From: Candidatus Dormiibacter inghamiae
Lineage (GTDB): Bacteria > Chloroflexota > Dormibacteria > Dormibacterales > Dormibacteraceae
Length of the DNA: 64,000 nucleotides
Assembly (NCBI GenBank): GCA_016464825.1
Contig: JAEKNQ010000019.1
Coordinates: 62,001-126,000 of the forward strand
Reading direction: 5' to 3'
Shown piece after piece: positions 58,777-64,000 of this stretch. A program made the translations under genes and the position numbers. The stretch's first letter is position 1. The number at the start of each line of letters is the position of its first letter. A model generated the notes under the pieces. It did not search any database, was not told the origin of the DNA, and saw nothing but the letters and a program-made list of their open reading frames with translations.

Positions 58777-60813
58777 ATGCGCCTGGGGCTACCTCTCGCG
58801 GCGGCTTTCGCGGTTCTGATGGGCGCGGTCGGGGGCACCTCGGTTGCTGCTCAGGACGCGGCTGGATCCCTCGGTCCCGGCGTGGTGAACCTGGGGCATC
58901 TCGACTTCCTCCACGACTCGGTGCCCTATCCAGCGGGGCCTCCGGGCCACGCGACCACCGATCCAGGCTCACCGATCGACACGTGGTGGGTCTACGCCAA
59001 CTTCAATCCAACCACCGGCGCCTACACTCGGACGGGAGGCGGCGCGTATGACCCTGGCACAAACACATATGGTCAGGGGGCCTTCGACACTGATGACGTG
59101 AGCCGGGCAGCGGTCGCCTATCTAACGCATTACAGGTACTACCACGACCGCCACAGTCTCGAGATGGCGCGGGGCGCGCTTCGTTTCGTTCTCTACATGC
59201 AGACGATCTCAGGTCCTAACGCGGGGAATTTCGTGCTCTGGATGCAGCCTGGCGGGGCTCTGAACCTGAACCCCACGCCGCCCGACCAACCAAACCCCGC
59301 AGACTCGGGAGCGTCGTACTGGATGGCGCGGTCGATCTGGGCCATCGGCGAGGGCTACGCCACCTTCCGTGAGTCCGACCCAGGCTTCGCCTCGGTGCTA
59401 GCCGCCCGAATGCGGCTTGCCATGACCAGGCTCGACGCCGAGCTTCTGGCGCCGAACTTCGGCCATTACTACACGCTGCACGGCTATCGCACGCCAGCCT
59501 GGCTGATCGCAGACGGCGCCGATGCCTCCTCTGAAGCGCTCCTCGGCCTGACGGCCTTCACCCGGGCGACGGGCGACCGACAGGCTCGCGACCTTGGCGA
59601 TGAGCTCGGCACAGGAATCGCCGGCTACCACTTGGGCGGCGGGCGCGATTGGCCCTGGGGGGCGCTGATGCCATGGACGCGATCCGTCAGCGACTGGCAT
59701 GCTTGGGGCGCCCACATGTCGATGGCGCTGGCGGTGGCCGCGGGGCCGCTGGGTAAACCTGGCTGGCTCCAGGCGGCGCGACTGGACGCCAGCTCATTCG
59801 AGCTGCATCAGCAACTCAGCTTCGGCCCCATCAACGGCTTGGAGCCGGCGCCGGACGACCTCTCGCAGATCGCCTACGGGGATGAGACCACTGTTGACGG
59901 CCTGCTAGCCGTTGGCAGGGCGACTGGGAGTGACGCCTTCCAGCGCTGGGCCGGCATCGCTGCGAGCTGGCTCTTCGGAGACAACCCGGCCGGGACTCCG
60001 ATGTACCAGCCGGCGACAGGAGTGGTATTCGACGGCATCAACGGGGACGGCACTGTGAATCGCAACTCCGGTGCCGAGTCGACAATCGAAGGACTTCTGG
60101 CGCTGATGAACGCCGTCCATGATCCCGTGGCGCGAGGCTATGTCAGCTATGGTCACGTTGTGGCGCACACCAGCTATCAAAAGGTCGAAGCCGAAGCCGG
60201 GGCGCTGAGCGGGGCCGCGACGGTAGTCAAGCCGGCCTCCGCCTGGACGGGCGAGGCCCTCTGGAGCGGCGGGGCATACGTCGATCTTGGCCCGGGCGGC
60301 AGGGTCGATGTTCCGGTGCAAGCGGCAAATGCGGGTCGCCACCTCCTCTACCTCGTCTTTGACAAGCAGCAAGGCGCGGCCGCTGAAGTCGGCGTATCGG
60401 TCAGCGTCGACGGGAAGCCGGCCGGAGTCGACCACCAGGGAGGCGCTGGCAGCCAGGGCGACTCGCCCAATCCTGACTATCTCTGGATCGACGGACTGCA
60501 GCTGCCTAGTGCGCTCAGCGCTGGGAGCCACACGATCACCCTCAGCTACGCCGGCTCAGGTGCGCAGCACGCGAAGATCGACGCGGTGCTGCTTCAGCCT
60601 GAAGTCGAGTCGAAGGTGCTCCAGGATGGTTCCCGCCAGCTGGCCCTTTACAAGAGCTTGGCGGGGCAGCCGGCGCCGTTCCAGCTGCCGCCGGGACGGT
60701 CGTGGCGGATCAGTGTGTACGACCGCGACGGCGAGGACGTGCCGGAGGAAGAGAACGGGCACGTCCGGCTGCAGATCCCCCCCTACGGCTCAGTGATCGC
60801 CTCCAGTCGGTAG
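58777..60813 (+). CDS. Secreted alpha/alpha-barrel glycoside-hydrolase-like protein with carbohydrate-binding domain
   Basis: The product is 678 aa from ATG 58777, with AGGAGG 8-13 bases upstream; the longer frame lies in the permease gene. The signal peptide is LGLPLAAAFAVLMGAVGGTS. Residues about 50-440 look like an (alpha/alpha)6 toroid: DTDDVSRAAVAYLTHYRYYH, WMARSIWAIGEGYATF, DSGASYWMARS, and near the end SWLFGDNPAGTPMYQPATG with NRNSGAESTIEGLLALMNA. That last motif recalls GH9-type C-termini. Residues about 455-600 form a CBM35/CBM6-like beta-sandwich (GGAYVDLGPGGRVDVPVQAA). The reaction is unproven. Its 3' end overlaps the opposite gene by 31 bases. Confidence 0.75.
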   Translation: MRLGLPLAAAFAVLMGAVGGTSVAAQDAAGSLGPGVVNLGHLDFLHDSVPYPAGPPGHATTDPGSPIDTWWVYANFNPTTGAYTRTGGGAYDPGTNTYGQGAFDTDDVSRAAVAYLTHYRYYHDRHSLEMARGALRFVLYMQTISGPNAGNFVLWMQPGGALNLNPTPPDQPNPADSGASYWMARSIWAIGEGYATFRESDPGFASVLAARMRLAMTRLDAELLAPNFGHYYTLHGYRTPAWLIADGADASSEALLGLTAFTRATGDRQARDLGDELGTGIAGYHLGGGRDWPWGALMPWTRSVSDWHAWGAHMSMALAVAAGPLGKPGWLQAARLDASSFELHQQLSFGPINGLEPAPDDLSQIAYGDETTVDGLLAVGRATGSDAFQRWAGIAASWLFGDNPAGTPMYQPATGVVFDGINGDGTVNRNSGAESTIEGLLALMNAVHDPVARGYVSYGHVVAHTSYQKVEAEAGALSGAATVVKPASAWTGEALWSGGAYVDLGPGGRVDVPVQAANAGRHLLYLVFDKQQGAAAEVGVSVSVDGKPAGVDHQGGAGSQGDSPNPDYLWIDGLQLPSALSAGSHTITLSYAGSGAQHAKIDAVLLQPEVESKVLQDGSRQLALYKSLAGQPAPFQLPPGRSWRISVYDRDGEDVPEEENGHVRLQIPPYGSVIASSR

Positions 60814-62702
60814 ACCGCCACCCCGTAGGCGGGCAGTTCGATGCCATCAACAGACTGACCGTCGAGGCTCGACAGCCGCCAGCCGTCCGTCAAGATCGGT
60901 GCCAGGCTGAGCGCCCTTGGGGCCTCACTGATGAACCAGGCGTAGCGGGTTCCACTGGAATGCTGAAGCGCGTCCACCAGGACCTCCGGCCGGCCGCTCG
61001 CGACGGGGTGCTCAACGCCCGCTATGGCGCCAAGGGCATGGTAGAGACGCCAGGTGTCTTCCGGATTGACCATCGGTCGCGCGCTGGCGAAGTACTCCGT
61101 TGGGTAGGTCGACAGCACGATCTTGCCCAGTCCCACATCGCGGACTAGAAGTGCTGGTCGGCCGTCTTGGTCGCGTGCTAAGACACGGGCCTCGCGCGGC
61201 ATGACGGGCAGGAATGCGCGACCGTTGTCAGTGCCGGCAGCCGCGTACGTGAGTGTCGTGCCTGCCTCGAGATCTCCCCAGGCTGCCTCGAACGTGAGAG
61301 TCACAGTCTGCTCGGGAACCGGGTTGAGCAGGCCGTAGCGGAGTTGGTGTTCCACGCCGAAGAAGCGGTTGAAGTCGGGGTGCCAGGAGGCTCGCTGGAC
61401 GTCGGCGCCACCACTGAAATACGAGCAATACACGGTCGAACCGGAGGTGGCCAGCTCGTCGAGACGGCTCCAGGTCGGAGCCGTCAGAGCCTGGGTCGAG
61501 GGAACCAGGATGAGTGAGGCAGCCGGTATGCCGTCGAGCTCTCGCACGAGCGCCGGCGACAGGCCGGCCTCCCGGGCCGCGATGTAGGCCTGGAGCGATA
61601 TGGCGCCGATCAGCGGTCGCTGGGACGTCGAGGTGAACGGGTACTCGGTGTCGAAGTAGGAGGGGATGACGAGAGCAGTGTCGCTAGGGACACGAGAACA
61701 GCCCGCGAAGTCGATTGTCTTGAGCAGTTTGGCGAACCGTTCCAGCTCGATCAGCGCCGGTTTTACTGAGCCGTCCACCCTGGTGAGCCCGAAGTGCAGC
61801 TCGAACGGGTGGTGGCGGTAGGGATCCTGCGCGGGCAGATCGAAGTCGGTGTTGTTCCAGGCCAGCCAGCCGGTCGCGCCAGCCAGCAGAGAGCTATGCA
61901 GGACCTGCCGGTAGTAGTCGGCCGCGGCAGTGTCGGCGGCGTGATCCGAGCTGAGGCCGAACTCTTCGAGAACGACTGGAAGACCGAAGTGGCTCAGCTC
62001 GCAGGCGAAGGCGGCCGTCAGGTGCTGCCGTACGGGATCGTTCGTCATCGGATAGGCGTGAGGCCCGATGAAGTCCACGATCCTGCTCAGGTCCCGGAGC
62101 CTGAAACCGTTGTCGACCCCGGTCAGCTCGATACCCCAGGCCCCGTCGCCGAGGGAGACCGGTTGCCTCGCCCCAGCCGCCCTGACGGCCTGCACCATCA
62201 GCCGCGCCCAACTCCGACCGTACTCAGCGCTGGTGGCTCCGCCGTAGATCGGCATCTCGTTGGATATGAGCCACGCGCTGATGGCGGGATGGTGGTAGAA
62301 GCGACTGGCCAGCTCCTGGATGAAGAACGCCTGCTGCGCAAGCATCCAGCCGTCCTGGTAGAGGTCCCGGCCGGCGCGCCAGGGGACGTCCCAGTTCTCA
62401 CCTGACATATGGCCGACGATGAAGGTCGGAATGGTGAGCATGCCTTCTGCCAGCGTCAGGTCCAGAAAGCGGCCGAGACGCTCAACGAACGGCTCCGCGA
62501 TGGTGTCCGGCGCTGGCATGAAGTCCGGCCAGTAGCAGAAGGACCGCGTCACGGTTACGCCATGGCGCCGAAGGACCCTCAACTCCTGCCGGACCACTGC
62601 TTCGTCAAAGCGTCGCCACATGAGTGGGCCGCCCGCCCGCGACCAGAAGTTGGCGCCGATCCAGATGTCCTTGAGCTTGGGTGCCGGCCGGTCCACCACC
62701 AT
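60783..62702 (-). CDS. GH5-like cellulase-family glycoside hydrolase
   Basis: The product is 639 aa from ATG 62702; GTG 62720 is an alternative. No signal peptide is seen, so it is intracellular. The TIM barrel (about 10-320) has RRHGVTVTRSFCYWPDFMPA, ISAWLISNEMPIYGG (Asn-Glu, acid/base), VDFIGPHAYPMT and LPVVLEEFGLS (nucleophile Glu), as in clan GH-A. A middle domain (about 350-500) resembles the beta-galactosidase/trimerisation-type fold, with SYFDTEYPFTSTSQR and GSTVYCSYFSGGADVQRA. The C-terminal beta domain is typical. Beside GH130, activity on beta-mannosides is the likeliest. It is transcribed leftwards. Confidence 0.82.
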   Translation of the reverse strand: MVVDRPAPKLKDIWIGANFWSRAGGPLMWRRFDEAVVRQELRVLRRHGVTVTRSFCYWPDFMPAPDTIAEPFVERLGRFLDLTLAEGMLTIPTFIVGHMSGENWDVPWRAGRDLYQDGWMLAQQAFFIQELASRFYHHPAISAWLISNEMPIYGGATSAEYGRSWARLMVQAVRAAGARQPVSLGDGAWGIELTGVDNGFRLRDLSRIVDFIGPHAYPMTNDPVRQHLTAAFACELSHFGLPVVLEEFGLSSDHAADTAAADYYRQVLHSSLLAGATGWLAWNNTDFDLPAQDPYRHHPFELHFGLTRVDGSVKPALIELERFAKLLKTIDFAGCSRVPSDTALVIPSYFDTEYPFTSTSQRPLIGAISLQAYIAAREAGLSPALVRELDGIPAASLILVPSTQALTAPTWSRLDELATSGSTVYCSYFSGGADVQRASWHPDFNRFFGVEHQLRYGLLNPVPEQTVTLTFEAAWGDLEAGTTLTYAAAGTDNGRAFLPVMPREARVLARDQDGRPALLVRDVGLGKIVLSTYPTEYFASARPMVNPEDTWRLYHALGAIAGVEHPVASGRPEVLVDALQHSSGTRYAWFISEAPRALSLAPILTDGWRLSSLDGQSVDGIELPAYGVAVYRLEAITEP

Positions 62703-62722
62703 CCATACTGAGTGAAGCACGG

Positions 62723-63775
62723 ATGAGCGACCTCGCGAAACGGTTTCCCTCCAATCCGCTCATCGCTCCCAGGGACCTGGCGCCGTCGCGTCCCGGATTG
62801 AGTGTCATAGGCGTCCTGAACCCAGCCTCCTTTCGGTTCCAAGAGAAGACCTTTCTGTTGCTGCGGGTCGCGGAGGGAGTGCCTACCGGAGCGGGAGGTG
62901 TCAGCGCACCGCTGCTCGACGCCACCGCCCCGGGAGGAATGCGGATCATCGAGGTTCGGCACGGCGACCCTCAGCTCGTGGCCAGCACCGATCCTCGCGG
63001 CTTCGTCTGGTCCGGCGACAGCTACCTGACCACCATCTCTCACTTCCGCCTTGCCTCGAGCGCAGATGGCGTCCACTTCCAGGTTGAGGCCGAGCCAGCG
63101 CTGGAGGGGCAGGGGAAGCTGGAAAGCTACGGAATCGAGGACTGTCGTGTGGCCGAAATCGACGGCCGCTTTTACCTGGCCTACACCGCTGTGTCACCCT
63201 ACGGCTTCGGCGTCAGTCTCGCCAGCACAGTCGATTGGCGAAGGCTCGACCGCCACGGCATGATTCTCGCGCCACCCAACAAGGACTGCGTGCTCTTCCC
63301 CGAAAAGATCGGAGGTTCCTATCTGGCGCTGCACCGGCCAGTCAGTGAAGGCCTGGGCGGCAAGTACATCTGGCTAGCCAGCTCACCTGACCTGGTGCAC
63401 TGGGGAGACCATAAATGCGTCCTCCGACCCCGGCGGGGCGCTTGGGATTCGGCGAAGGTGGGAGCCGGCGCGCCTCCCATCCGCATCAATGAAGGGTGGT
63501 TGGAGATCTACCACGGCGTCGACGACAACAACCGCTACTGTCTCGGTGCGGTGCTCCTTGACTTGAAGGACACGGCACTCGTCGTCGGTCGCTCGTCCGC
63601 CCCCATCATGGAGCCGCTGGCCGAATATGAACGCGGCGGTTTCTACGGCAACGTCGTCTTCGCGACTGGCGCCATGGCGACGGGCGATGAGATCACGGTC
63701 TACTATGGCGCCGCCGACGAGTGGACCTGCGGGGCCACAATGTCAATCCGAGAGATTCTCGCCAACCTGACCTGA
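62723..63775 (+). CDS. GH130-family mannoside phosphorylase
   Basis: The product is 350 aa from ATG 62723, and its start lies 21 bases from the divergent GH5-like start. It has the five-bladed beta-propeller of GH130: NPLIAPRDLAPSRPG near the start, ESYGIEDCRVAEIDGRFYLA (about 133-152) with the general-acid Asp, NKDCVLFPEKIGGSYLALHR, KVGAGAPPIRINEGWLEIYH (about 246-265) with phosphate-contact residues, and ERGGFYGNVVFATG. GH130 enzymes phosphorolyse beta-1,4- or 1,2-mannosides to mannose-1-phosphate. The exact linkage is not readable here. It completes an uptake-and-breakdown route with 55629-60813. Confidence 0.92.
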   Translation: MSDLAKRFPSNPLIAPRDLAPSRPGLSVIGVLNPASFRFQEKTFLLLRVAEGVPTGAGGVSAPLLDATAPGGMRIIEVRHGDPQLVASTDPRGFVWSGDSYLTTISHFRLASSADGVHFQVEAEPALEGQGKLESYGIEDCRVAEIDGRFYLAYTAVSPYGFGVSLASTVDWRRLDRHGMILAPPNKDCVLFPEKIGGSYLALHRPVSEGLGGKYIWLASSPDLVHWGDHKCVLRPRRGAWDSAKVGAGAPPIRINEGWLEIYHGVDDNNRYCLGAVLLDLKDTALVVGRSSAPIMEPLAEYERGGFYGNVVFATGAMATGDEITVYYGAADEWTCGATMSIREILANLT

Positions 63776-63804
63776 CCACACGCCGCCGGAGTAAATTGAG
63801 CGGC

Positions 63805-64000
63805 GTGGATCATAGACCACAGGATGGCGGTTTGATCGCGGTGACCCCATACTCGGATGTCAATGTAGCAGTGAGCTTGCTGTTAGGAAATGTGCGACGG
63901 ATTCTGGGGGTCGAATTCGTGGGTCTGTACCTGTATGGCTCACTCGCCGCCGGAGATTTCGACCCGGTCGCGAGCGACATTGATTTTCTGGTCGTCACCA
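63805..64000 (+). CDS. AadA-like nucleotidyltransferase, partial (runs off right edge)
   Basis: Sixty-five codons from GTG 63805 continue past the window end. The frame reads VEFVGLYLYGSLAAGDFDPV and then ASDIDFLVVT, the GS-x(n)-D-x-D metal/nucleotide motif of nucleotidyltransferases. The 'LYLYGSLAAGDF..SDIDF' form matches the aminoglycoside adenylyltransferase (ANT(3'')/AadA-like) group, though many chromosomal members are not resistance genes. The substrate cannot be told from this fragment. A ribosome site is not evident. Confidence 0.75.
   Translation, partial: MDHRPQDGGLIAVTPYSDVNVAVSLLLGNVRRILGVEFVGLYLYGSLAAGDFDPVASDIDFLVVT

Overview
This window is high-GC bacterial chromosomal DNA. 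Genes are densely packed, start codons are a mix of ATG, GTG and TTG, and neighbouring genes often overlap as ATGA or GTGA. There are no phage modules, rRNA genes, recognisable tRNA genes or CRISPR arrays. The gene content (DUF2382 and GlsB stress proteins, many leaderless-looking starts, lipoprotein solute binders, F420-type LLM oxidoreductase, YwqJ-free secreted lipoproteins) fits a soil Terrabacterium such as Dormibacterota, Chloroflexota or a deep actinobacterial lineage. This placement is inference; no marker gene here settles it.

Layout. 1-14.9 kb is an accessory, decayed region. It holds a small-domain protein fused to a truncated flavoprotein, an IS3-family element whose orfB carries an in-frame TGA, a RidA relic, an IS630-type relic, a 3'-truncated IS110-family transposase, two transporters (FUSC, EamA), an amine oxidase, an ECF sigma factor with its membrane partner, and an unlisted 55-codon ORF that copies the N-terminus of that partner. 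14.9-21.5 kb is an envelope-stress island. A rightward block (TM-helix channel-like protein, three DUF2382 proteins, GlsB) and a leftward block (DUF3618, holin-like DUF1469, coiled-coil and membrane proteins, DUF4337) face each other across a strong bidirectional terminator.

21.9-45.1 kb is metabolism and uptake: a VOC protein, an LLM oxidoreductase, a complete branched-chain amino-acid ABC transporter with its two ATPases fused, nicotinate phosphoribosyltransferase coupled to an NrtR-like Nudix regulator, a class III aminotransferase, RidA, an SDR, a complete dipeptide/oligopeptide ABC transporter interrupted by a lone Phd/YefM-type antitoxin, an M20 deacylase, a frameshifted nucleotidyltransferase, a P1 peptidase and a histidine phosphatase. 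45.2-51.8 kb holds a BBE-like FAD oxidase, an HtrA-like protease, and a metal-homeostasis pair of divergent units: DtxR regulator plus unusual NRAMP on one side, ferritin-VIT iron exporter on the other, with two palindromic operators between them.

51.8-55.2 kb is a leftward operon, EamA exporter - P5C dehydrogenase - BKACE enzyme. BKACE appears to start at a CTG codon that overlaps the preceding stop. 55.6-63.8 kb is a sugar locus: a solute binder and two permeases, a secreted alpha/alpha-barrel protein, a GH5-like hydrolase and a GH130 mannoside phosphorylase, together suggesting uptake and breakdown of beta-mannan-type oligosaccharides. The right edge cuts an AadA-like nucleotidyltransferase gene.

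The best candidates for under-described biology are the small 'EDPSS-HW-VY' domain found three times, the envelope-stress island, the truncated anti-sigma-like microprotein, and the DtxR/NRAMP/ferritin-VIT control region.
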